A DNA stretch of 64,000 nucleotides, taken from positions 54,528-118,527 of the forward strand of contig CAYPXY010000010.1 in NCBI GenBank assembly GCA_964414815.1, written 5' to 3'. Below, in pieces: positions 1 through 7,965 of the stretch. The stretch is from Mariniblastus sp964414815 (GTDB lineage: Bacteria > Planctomycetota > Planctomycetia > Pirellulales > Pirellulaceae). A program made the position numbers and the translations under genes. Positions within the stretch are counted from its first letter, which is position 1. Each line of letters begins with the position of its first letter. The notes under the pieces were generated by a model. The model ran no database searches. It had not been told where the DNA came from and saw only the letters and a program-made list of their open reading frames with translations.

Positions 1-1608
1 TTGGAATCCGCTCTCGAAAGTCTCCAAACCGTAAGGGGAGGTGAAAGCCAACCGCTGCTTGATCGTAACACGGCCTTGGCACATCTCCGCTTGGGACAGA
101 TTCAGTTGGCGTTGGGCGATTTTGAGACAGGACAAGCGTCGCTGCGAATCGCCCAGCAGATTGCGACCAACCTTCAAGCAAGTTCATCGGAAGACGCTGA
201 GACTTGCCGCGATCTCGCCTCGATACTGGCATCGCTGGGAGAGTCCGAGTTGGCCGCCCGAAAGCTGACCGAAGCCGAGCGTCACCTTCAGCAGGCTTTG
301 CAGTTACGCGAAGTCGCAATGCAGCTCGATCTGGATCGAGAAAGAGCTGACGTTGACGAAGCGGCAGAGCAAACGACTGGCGAAGCGGCAGAGCAAAACA
401 GTCACCTGGCTGACGCGCATATTCACTTGATCATGAACCTGATTACGCTCGGCGACATTCGACGATCCGCAGGTGACGATGGGGCGGCTGAATCCTGCTT
501 CATCCAGTCTGCCGAACGAGCCACCGAATCGCTTTCGCGTTGGCCGAATGACCGGGGAATCCGACGAGTCTACGCAATCACGTCCTATCGTTTGGCGGCG
601 TTGGCCTTGGAACGCAATCAGACGGATTTGGCATTGAAGTACTCGCAGCAATGGAAAGCGTTGGCCGCATCGCTGCTGTCGGATGATCCGCGAAATACGG
701 AATATCAGTTCGACAATGCCCAAGCGTTTGCCCTGATCGCGAGAGTACACACTCAGCAGGGCAAGTTTGACGAAGCCACGGATGATGCTTCACAGGCAAC
801 GCAGCTCTATCAAATGCTCGCCCAAGCCGAACCAGAGAACGCTTCCGCTCAGTCTCGCCATGCGACTTCCCTACATATCGAGGGAGACGCCTGGTATGCG
901 TCCGGAAATCTGATGGAAGCCCATCGATGCTGGATGCAGGCCGCAGAGATTCATGAGACGTTGTTCAACGAATATCCATCCAATACACGCTACGCGTTGC
1001 TTGGCGGTGAATCATCTTTGATGACAGGAATCGTTGATTTGTCCAGCGGAAGAATCGAAACCGGATTGGAGCGTGTCAATCATGGCTATCGCGTCATGAA
1101 GCAAGGACTGCCCGAGAAAGACGAGAATGCAGCGCTGAACCGCCAAATGCAAGTGCTCCGAAACCTGATTGATCTGTTTGAAACAGCCGCAAGTTTGCGT
1201 GACAGCGATCCCGATACTTTGTCTCAGGCGTCGTCTTCAGCGATTGCCGTTTTGGCCTACGTCCTTTCCAAGAGCGGCGAGATTGACAAAGCCATCGAGA
1301 TTGCCGATTCACGGATCGAATTCTCCGATCCCGATGTGGACATGACGGTTATTGTCCACTCCATGAAAGCGGCGGTTTACGCCGAGGCAATCGCACAAGG
1401 CAAGGCAAACCACGACAGTGCTGAACGAACTGAGAAGTTCCGATCGCTTGCATTTGAGTCGCTGGCAGCAGCGCTCGCTGCCAATCCCCAATGGGTTCAT
1501 CAGATGCAAAAATCGCCCGACTTCCTGTCGCTTCGATCAGAGCCGCAGTTCCAACGCCTGATTGACGAAAACTCGCAAGCCGCAGCGAGCAGATATTCGG
1601 ACAACTAG
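1..1608 (+). CDS. TPR-repeat protein, C-terminal part (5' end outside window)
   Basis: The reading frame is open from the first base, so the true start lies upstream and the first TTG is not a credible start. The visible 535 residues are almost wholly helical, with Ala/Leu-rich TPR-like pairs such as AHLRLGQIQLALGDFETGQA and a LGDIRRSAGDDGAAESCF unit. No catalytic domain or membrane segment is visible. In planctomycetes, long TPR tails like this often follow an N-terminal Ser/Thr protein kinase domain, so the missing part could be a kinase; that is inference. The gene converges on the S1-domain gene, with only 2 bases between the two stop codons and no terminator-like hairpin. Confidence 0.75.
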   Translation: MESALESLQTVRGGESQPLLDRNTALAHLRLGQIQLALGDFETGQASLRIAQQIATNLQASSSEDAETCRDLASILASLGESELAARKLTEAERHLQQALQLREVAMQLDLDRERADVDEAAEQTTGEAAEQNSHLADAHIHLIMNLITLGDIRRSAGDDGAAESCFIQSAERATESLSRWPNDRGIRRVYAITSYRLAALALERNQTDLALKYSQQWKALAASLLSDDPRNTEYQFDNAQAFALIARVHTQQGKFDEATDDASQATQLYQMLAQAEPENASAQSRHATSLHIEGDAWYASGNLMEAHRCWMQAAEIHETLFNEYPSNTRYALLGGESSLMTGIVDLSSGRIETGLERVNHGYRVMKQGLPEKDENAALNRQMQVLRNLIDLFETAASLRDSDPDTLSQASSSAIAVLAYVLSKSGEIDKAIEIADSRIEFSDPDVDMTVIVHSMKAAVYAEAIAQGKANHDSAERTEKFRSLAFESLAAALAANPQWVHQMQKSPDFLSLRSEPQFQRLIDENSQAAASRYSDN

Positions 1609-1610
1609 AT

Positions 1611-3140
1611 CTACCAATTCAACCCGATACCTTCGCCACCCGATTTCCGGTCGCGGCCACCTTTGAGTGGGCCGCCGGCAGACTTGACGGCCAGTTCGCG
1701 AGGTGGTTCGGCCTGTTCTTCAACTTCGGGCTTGGCCGCAGCGTCTTCTTTCGGAGCCGGGGGTGCTAAACAGGCCTTGTGAGACAAAGCGATTTTCTTG
1801 GTCTCGGCGTCGATCGATAAAATTTTGACGTCAATCGAATCGCCTTCCTTGACCACCGAGGTCACGCGCGGGACACGGGAGTAGGAAAGCTCGGAGATAT
1901 GCACCAAACCCTCCACACCCGGAGCCAAAGCCACGAACGCACCGAAGTCTGTGGTTCGTGTGACGGTGCCTTTGACAATTGTTTCCGGTTTGAATTGATC
2001 GCCCACCGATTTCCAGGGATGTTCGACCGTATCGCGCAGCGAAAGCGAAATTCGATTGGCGCCGTTTTCGATTTTCTCAACTTTGACTCGAACTTTGTCA
2101 CCGACTTTAACGATCTCCTTCGGATGTTTCACCCGAATCCAGGCCAGTTTGCTGACGTGAATCAGGCCTTCCACGCCACCGAGATCGACGAACGCTCCAA
2201 AGTCCATCAATCGCGTGACCAGTCCTTCACGCAACTGACCGGCTTCCAGTTCGGTCAACAATTGTTTCCGTTGTTCTTCCGCCTCACGATCCAGAATGGC
2301 TCGGCGGCTCAGGACGAGCTTCCGTTTATCGGGGTTAACTTCCATGACCACGCATGGAAATTTCTGATTGACAAATTGGGCCAGATCATCGACCCGCACA
2401 CGATCAATCTGGCTTGCCGGAATGAAGCCGCGAAGACTGTTGACGGCGACCTCAAGACCGCCCGTATTGGCGCCCGTTACACGCGCTTCGACAATGTTTC
2501 CTTCTGCAATCGATTCCCATTCGGCCACGCCGACGGCAGCCCCCGGAACGGACAGCTCGTACAAACCGTCCTCCTTGTTGTGACCACGAACAATGACTTC
2601 GATCAGATCGCCTTCACTGGGGTCTACCTTGAAATGGTGGTGGGTTGCCACGCCTTCGAACTGCCCATTGAGTTTGAAGAAAACCTGGTCGTTGTGAATC
2701 TTTGTAACGACTCCTTTGACCCGTGTGTTTGGTTCCAGGTCGTCGGCCGCCAGTTCGGCTTTCTCAACGACTTCATCCATCGAAATGCCGCTGAGGGCCG
2801 CTTCGATTTCCGCGTCGAGGTCATCGCCCAGCCCGGCCATTGAACGGATTACCGGAGGGGCTGGCGGTTCTGCTTTGGGTTCGCCGGACAGGTCAATCGG
2901 ATTGCTGATGGCATCCTGAACGGCTTTAGGTTGCGCGGGGTGAAGACGGGCTGTGTCGCGCTGAGAGCCAATGGCAACCGGTCGTTTCTGTTCCGCCGTC
3001 TCGGTGGAAGGAGGAGCGGACGGCTCCATGGATGCAGGGGTGGGCGTTTCCGCTGCCGACGGTTGCGACTCAGTCGCAGCCTGGGATACGGCTTGCTGCG
3101 TCGATTGATCGGCCTGATCGGAAGGTAAACTGGAACTCAT
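1611..3140 (-). CDS. S1 RNA-binding domain protein (ribosomal protein S1-like)
   Basis: About 509 residues. The first 110 are rich in Ala, Pro, Gln and Ser and look disordered. Four S1 (OB-fold) repeats follow. The last two are the best conserved, with the typical DFGAFVDLGGVEGLIHVSKL and DFGAFVALAPGVEGLVHISE cores. The tail is Lys/Gly-rich and basic. The protein probably binds single-stranded RNA and helps mRNA docking on the 30S subunit, as ribosomal protein S1 does. It is shorter than the six-repeat E. coli protein but in the range of four-repeat bacterial S1 proteins. The ATG at 3140 was chosen because it gives MSSSLPSDQ; the frame stays open further upstream but runs through non-conserved sequence and into the end of the next gene. 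No gene symbol is given because whether this is the true rpsA is not provable here. Confidence 0.85.
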   Translation of the reverse strand: MSSSLPSDQADQSTQQAVSQAATESQPSAAETPTPASMEPSAPPSTETAEQKRPVAIGSQRDTARLHPAQPKAVQDAISNPIDLSGEPKAEPPAPPVIRSMAGLGDDLDAEIEAALSGISMDEVVEKAELAADDLEPNTRVKGVVTKIHNDQVFFKLNGQFEGVATHHHFKVDPSEGDLIEVIVRGHNKEDGLYELSVPGAAVGVAEWESIAEGNIVEARVTGANTGGLEVAVNSLRGFIPASQIDRVRVDDLAQFVNQKFPCVVMEVNPDKRKLVLSRRAILDREAEEQRKQLLTELEAGQLREGLVTRLMDFGAFVDLGGVEGLIHVSKLAWIRVKHPKEIVKVGDKVRVKVEKIENGANRISLSLRDTVEHPWKSVGDQFKPETIVKGTVTRTTDFGAFVALAPGVEGLVHISELSYSRVPRVTSVVKEGDSIDVKILSIDAETKKIALSHKACLAPPAPKEDAAAKPEVEEQAEPPRELAVKSAGGPLKGGRDRKSGGEGIGLNW

Positions 3141-3249
3141 AGTGACACCAAAAAGGAAATAAAAGAAAGGGAGTGAAGGTCCGGAAATTGATGTCCGGTA
3201 TTTTAGACGCGAACGGATTGGTTCGCAAATGGTCAAAATGGAATTCGGA

Positions 3250-5103
3250 TTATGGCTGCTTTCGTAATTCCAGAATCCTCTGGCGGACCTCTTCCGTCTT
3301 TTTCGCGGCATCCTGGGTTTCCAGTTGAGCGGTTTGCAATTGCGATTCGAGTGCCTTGAGTTTTGCCCGCAGCTCCTCTTCTGAAGCCTGCTTTTCTTCG
3401 GCGGTCTGTTCCGTGGTTTGCAGTTCGGATCGGAGCGTGGCAAGCTGTTTGATAAATTCGATTTCCTGCTGCCATCGCGCGACGAGTTGCTGCGCCCGTT
3501 CGACGGCAGCGGTTGCCTCGTTGTACTGCTGGCCTTGCGAGACGACTTCAGCTCGTAGCGGTTCCGCTTGCTGATTCAGCTCGGCAATCTTTGCTTCCAG
3601 TTCTGCCAGCTTGCTACGCGACTCTTCTAGCTGAGCAGCGAGCGGAGATTGTGATTCCACGGCGGCAGCGAGTTGCTGGTTCGCCGCTTCCAGTCGCTCG
3701 GCAAGAGGGGGCGGATTGGGATCGAGTCGAGCCAGCTCAGCGCCATCGGTCCCATTCCAGACCGCAACATTCCCATGCCAGTCTGCTGCAATCACGCGCG
3801 ACGTTTCATCACAACCTGCCACCGCCACGACCACATCGGTCATCTCAGGGAACTCGCGAGTGACCGCACCGTCCTGATTCCATGACTTGACGCGTTTGTC
3901 GCGCCCGCCACTGATGAGGCTGCCATCGCGCATGAACTGCACATCGGTGACACCTCCCGCGTGCGCGCTCCAGTTTTTCAGCAGCCCGCCTTTGTTCGCT
4001 TCCCAGGTTCGAATGGAACCATCTTCACTGGCCGACGCCAGCACCTTCCCGTCGGCCCGCCAACTGACACCCGAGATCGACAGCGTGTGCCCTTGCAGCA
4101 CTAACCACTCGGCCCCGGTTTCGATTTCCCAAACGTGCAGCCCCCCATTTCGGTCACCGGTTGCCAGATACTTGCCATCGGGACTGAACTCCATGGCGGT
4201 AATCCACTCGGTGTGTTTGGTAAATTCAAACCGAACCGACGAGTCGGACATCGACACCAGTTTGACGATTTTGTTCGGACCGCCGAAAGCAATCAAGTCG
4301 TGCGTCGGTGTCACATCGGCGGCCAGAATCACATCCAGTTCATCGCCGACATTGGCCAAACGTTCGCCGGATTCAACACTCCACACGATGGTCGTACCCC
4401 GCTGAGCATCCTTGCCGCCTGCCCCCAACAGGAGACTGCCATTGCGAGAAAAACGCAGACGGTGTGCAATGCCCTCTTCCACTGGCAACACACCGATCAA
4501 TTCCAGTGACTCCGTTGAATAGAGCAGTACTTGTCGCGGGCCGGCGATGGCTACGATTTTCGACCAGGGACGGGTTGCGATGGAGCTGACCGAGGATCGC
4601 TCGGTTTCCACCACCGGTTCGATCGACAGCTTCATCGGTTCGACAATCGTCTCGGGGCGAGTCATCGCATCGCCAGCCGCCGCCAGTTCTACTTTCGGTT
4701 TCGCAAGACGAGGTTTGCTCGATTTATTTTCGAGCGAGCCTTGATTGATCCAGGTTTCGATCAGTTTGATTTCCGCATCCGGAATTTTTCCGCTAGGGGG
4801 CATCTCGGGCGATTCGGCGTAGGTTACCAGTTTGTACAAATAGCTGTCACCGGCCGAACCGGGCGAGATGACTTCGCCACTGCCACCTCCTGCCATCAAG
4901 GCTGTGAAATTCGTGACATCCAGATCGGCTTCCTTGCGATTGCCGCTGTGACAGGAGGAGCAACGCTGCTGGAGAACAGGCTTGATGTGATCGTCAAACG
5001 TCAGTTTTTCAGCGTCGTCCTGGGCAAGAACTGGCGGACCGAAACTCACTGAAAGAAAGACGATGGCGGTAAGCCAGTAGGTGGGTTGATGATGAGATAA
5101 CAT
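3250..5103 (-). CDS. PSCyt1 cytochrome-type and WD40 repeat protein with coiled-coil tail
   Basis: About 617 residues. A signal peptide (hydrophobic stretch at residues 10-27, ending in VLAQ) is followed by a planctomycete cytochrome-type segment with CSSCH at residues 48-52, a c-haem binding motif. Residues about 150-420 form WD40 repeats (for example FSPDGKYLATGDRNGGLHVW and SWRADGKVLASASEDGSIRTW). Residues about 430-615 form a long Glu/Gln/Ala-rich coiled coil. The protein is probably exported and haem-binding, with a propeller for protein contacts. The ATG at 5103 is preferred over the TTG two codons upstream. It lies 24 bases after the DUF1549/1553 gene on the same strand and is probably co-transcribed with it; these families commonly occur together in planctomycetes. 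Confidence 0.88.
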   Translation of the reverse strand: MLSHHQPTYWLTAIVFLSVSFGPPVLAQDDAEKLTFDDHIKPVLQQRCSSCHSGNRKEADLDVTNFTALMAGGGSGEVISPGSAGDSYLYKLVTYAESPEMPPSGKIPDAEIKLIETWINQGSLENKSSKPRLAKPKVELAAAGDAMTRPETIVEPMKLSIEPVVETERSSVSSIATRPWSKIVAIAGPRQVLLYSTESLELIGVLPVEEGIAHRLRFSRNGSLLLGAGGKDAQRGTTIVWSVESGERLANVGDELDVILAADVTPTHDLIAFGGPNKIVKLVSMSDSSVRFEFTKHTEWITAMEFSPDGKYLATGDRNGGLHVWEIETGAEWLVLQGHTLSISGVSWRADGKVLASASEDGSIRTWEANKGGLLKNWSAHAGGVTDVQFMRDGSLISGGRDKRVKSWNQDGAVTREFPEMTDVVVAVAGCDETSRVIAADWHGNVAVWNGTDGAELARLDPNPPPLAERLEAANQQLAAAVESQSPLAAQLEESRSKLAELEAKIAELNQQAEPLRAEVVSQGQQYNEATAAVERAQQLVARWQQEIEFIKQLATLRSELQTTEQTAEEKQASEEELRAKLKALESQLQTAQLETQDAAKKTEEVRQRILELRKQP

Positions 5104-5127
5104 TTTCAAATAGGGTTGCCACCACGA

Positions 5128-7620
5128 TCAATGATTAAACAGAAACTCCGAAGAATTCAGGATCGCCCAAAACGTATCTTCCAGACCCTGTTGTTGGCTG
5201 TCCTGAGATTCGACTTCCTTCAGCAGTTCAGTCAACTCGGTCTCGTTAGGTATCCGCGAGAATGCTCGCAAGTAAAGGTCCTGAATAATCTCGGTGGCTG
5301 ATTTGCCTTCTCCCAGCATAGTTGCAACCCGCTGGCCCTGTCCAATTTTTTGATGCACGGTGTCCCCGTTAATCAAATGAAGTGCCTGAGACATATTGGG
5401 GTCGATGGAGACCTGGCAGGAACAAACGGAATCCCGTTTTGCGCGCCCGAACGTGGTCAAGAAATAATTGGTCGTATTGCCATCGGCAATCTGTACGGCA
5501 CGGGCGCCTTCCGGCAGTCCCGCAAATTTGTTCTGGGTGCCGGTTACCTGACCGATCACATCCAGCAATATCTCTGCGCGGATTCGCCGCAGGTTCGCGT
5601 GCGAAAAATTCGTCAAATCCGTTTCGTTGGTCGGATTGGTTTGGGTGCTGAGTTGATAGGTTCGTGAATTGCAGATGTCCCGCACCAGACTTTTGAAGTC
5701 GTAGTTGTAGTTTTTCAGCTTCTCGGCAAGTTCATCGAGTAGCGGCGCGTTGACCGGTGGATTGCTGATTCGGACGTCATCAACTTCATCAATGATTCCG
5801 CGACCGAAAAAATGTGACCAGACAATATTCGATAGATTTCTTGCAAACCATGGATTGTCCGGCGCCGTCATCCACTCGCCGAGCAACACTCGCCGATCGC
5901 GTCCGGCAAGGTCAGGCTCGTCGCCGCCGAGAAATCTGGGTTTGACCGGCTGTTTGGTAAGCTGATGAAGCGTTTCGCCGGAACCCGTGTTGAACACCAC
6001 GGTTTCCCGCGGGTCTTCGCTGGGCTTGCGTCCAACTTGAGCGAAGAACGCCGCAAAACCGTAGTAATCGTCCATCGTCCAGCGGTCAAACGGATGGTTA
6101 TGACACTGGGCGCATTGCATACGCATTCCCAAAAAGACCTGGGCAACATTCTCCGACAACTTCAGGTTGTCCCGTTCGACCTGATAATAATTCGTCGCCG
6201 GTTCCGCAAACGTTCCCCCCTGAGCCGCAAGCAACTCCTTTACCATTTCATGGATAGGAACATCGTTGGCGATTCGCGAACGAAGCCATTCGTAGTAGAG
6301 CAGTGTCGATTTGTAGCTGACCTCCGGCGAGGATCGGACTTGCAGCAACTCCGACCATTTCATGACCCACATCTCGACAAACTCTTTCCGCTCAAGCAAC
6401 TGGTCGATCAGTCTGGCCCGCTTGTCCGGTGAGGGGTCTTCGGTAAACTCCTTGAGTTCGTCAGGTTCAGGCACGAATCCGCAGATGTCGATACTGACGC
6501 GACGCATGAACTCGGCATCGCCACACAACTCGGAAGGTTGGATTCGGAGTTTCTTCAGCTTCTCGTTGACACGGGTGTCGATATAGTTGTTTTCCGGAAT
6601 GTCCTGCCACTGAAATTCGAGATCTTTCGGCAGGACGATAAAATCGGCGCCGACGGTGTGCGTATCAAATCGGGCCATCACGAACGCTTCGCCCCGGTTC
6701 TTTGCTTGGGCGACCCCTTGCTGGGAAATCTCGATCGAGTTGTCGTTGTTGGTGGAGAAATAAGCCAACGAAGTCACATCGCGTGTGGTTTGATCGGAGT
6801 ACCGGGCGATCACGGTCATCTGCTGGGTCGCATCGGAACCGTTGAGCACCCCCGTCTCGGGATAGATGGATACGGAGGTCACCCGTGGCGGCGCGGAGGC
6901 ATCGATCAACGCGCCTTCTTTTAGCCATTGGAGCAAGGTCTGGTAGTATTCCGAATCGCGATTGAAGAGCGTTCCGCCGCTATGGGGGACGCCGCCCGTT
7001 GCCTTGTTGACGAGCAGGCAGTCATCGGGAATCGCCAGATCAATTCGCCGCCCCAGCATTTCACGAGTCAGCCGGTGATAGTCACCGTCCGGGTCGTAGC
7101 CGTAAAGCGATAGCTGAAAGCCGTCCTTGCCGCGGGCCGATCCGTGGCAACTGCCGGCGTTGCAACCCGTTTTTGAAAGTACCGGAACCACGTCGTTTTT
7201 GAAGCTGATCGGCGGAATCGTCTGAGCCGACGCAACGGTAACAGGAATCTGAACCGAGAACTGATCGAAGGTTGCAGTGAAGTGACTTTGGCCGTCCGCG
7301 ACGGGTTTAAAAATACCGTCTTCGAATTTCAAGATTTGAGGTTCGGCAATCTTGATCTCGACCTGACGGGTGACATCTTCGGTGATTCCGTCGGCATATA
7401 AAATCTGCGCGACAAACGATTGCGATTGACGACCGGAATGCAGCCCAATGGCTTCCGGAAAGATCATCAGCTCAATGGCTTCTCGCTTGATTTCATCCAC
7501 GGTGGGGTCATCGCCGGCGCTGATCGACGGAAATGCGGATGCGCAAAGAGCGCAGAAGATTGCAACCGCCAAACGGCACGCCCCATTTTTATGGTTAAAG
7601 AGATTTTGTGTCGCAGTCAT
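5128..7620 (-). CDS. DUF1549/DUF1553 (PSCyt1/PSD1) exported protein
   Basis: 830 residues. There is a signal peptide at about 1-36, then a bacterial Ig-like segment (FVAQILYADGITEDVTRQV), a PSCyt-type motif GCNAGSCHGSARGKDGF (Cys153, Cys158, His159: CX4CH rather than CX2CH), a second Ig-like segment (MTVIARYSDQTTRDVTSLA), the DUF1549 domain (NYIDTRVNEKLKKLRIQPSE) and the DUF1553 domain. A second, canonical haem-type motif, CAQCHNHPFDRW, is near residue 505. These proteins are abundant in planctomycetes and are thought to be periplasmic or surface proteins; their biochemical role is not established. The ATG at 7620 is followed by a good signal sequence. It heads a pair with the PSCyt1-WD40 gene. 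Confidence 0.9.
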   Translation of the reverse strand: MTATQNLFNHKNGACRLAVAIFCALCASAFPSISAGDDPTVDEIKREAIELMIFPEAIGLHSGRQSQSFVAQILYADGITEDVTRQVEIKIAEPQILKFEDGIFKPVADGQSHFTATFDQFSVQIPVTVASAQTIPPISFKNDVVPVLSKTGCNAGSCHGSARGKDGFQLSLYGYDPDGDYHRLTREMLGRRIDLAIPDDCLLVNKATGGVPHSGGTLFNRDSEYYQTLLQWLKEGALIDASAPPRVTSVSIYPETGVLNGSDATQQMTVIARYSDQTTRDVTSLAYFSTNNDNSIEISQQGVAQAKNRGEAFVMARFDTHTVGADFIVLPKDLEFQWQDIPENNYIDTRVNEKLKKLRIQPSELCGDAEFMRRVSIDICGFVPEPDELKEFTEDPSPDKRARLIDQLLERKEFVEMWVMKWSELLQVRSSPEVSYKSTLLYYEWLRSRIANDVPIHEMVKELLAAQGGTFAEPATNYYQVERDNLKLSENVAQVFLGMRMQCAQCHNHPFDRWTMDDYYGFAAFFAQVGRKPSEDPRETVVFNTGSGETLHQLTKQPVKPRFLGGDEPDLAGRDRRVLLGEWMTAPDNPWFARNLSNIVWSHFFGRGIIDEVDDVRISNPPVNAPLLDELAEKLKNYNYDFKSLVRDICNSRTYQLSTQTNPTNETDLTNFSHANLRRIRAEILLDVIGQVTGTQNKFAGLPEGARAVQIADGNTTNYFLTTFGRAKRDSVCSCQVSIDPNMSQALHLINGDTVHQKIGQGQRVATMLGEGKSATEIIQDLYLRAFSRIPNETELTELLKEVESQDSQQQGLEDTFWAILNSSEFLFNH

Positions 7621-7965
7621 GAGTGTGTTGCCGTCATTCGTGGTTATGTAGTGGTCGCGGATTGGTGTGTATCGCAGTCAATAAGGGTGTAGGGTGTGTG
7701 CAGCGGGTCGTGCTGGCCCTTGGCATTCGTTGGACATCTAAACGAGGTCCGTCAATGAGATAAAAATTATCGAGCGGCCGCGTAACACACCACGCGCGGG
7801 TTGGTGTGGTTGGCGTGTTACGCGGTCACGGAACACAGTGGCAGACCTACACGTCATGATGCTGTTTTCGATTGACTGTCTCCACTGGCAGTATTGACCG
7901 CTCCACAAACCCTACATTCTAAATTCACCTACACAATATTTTTTTGTTAAAAATTACACACTCCC
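7621..7965. other. intergenic gap between PPC gene and DUF1549 gene
   Basis: This 345-base gap contains no credible open reading frame. It holds one clear inverted repeat (7778-7825), listed separately. The side next to 7620 must contain the promoter for the leftward DUF1549/1553 pair, but no convincing -35/-10 pair was found by eye. The stretch 7920-7965 is very A/T-rich. Confidence 0.6.
7778..7825. repeat. inverted repeat (11-bp arms), possible terminator for the PPC gene or dispersed palindrome
   Basis: CCGCGTAACAC at 7778-7788 is an exact reverse complement of GTGTTACGCGG at 7815-7825. The loop contains a further ACACACCA / TTGGTGTGG pairing, so the whole can fold as a branched hairpin. 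There is no run of T on either side, so it is not a typical rho-independent terminator. Confidence 0.7.

Noticed and set aside
1899..2843. 314-codon frame antisense to the S1 gene
   Set aside because: The S1 repeats on the other strand explain the region; the antisense product has no known features.
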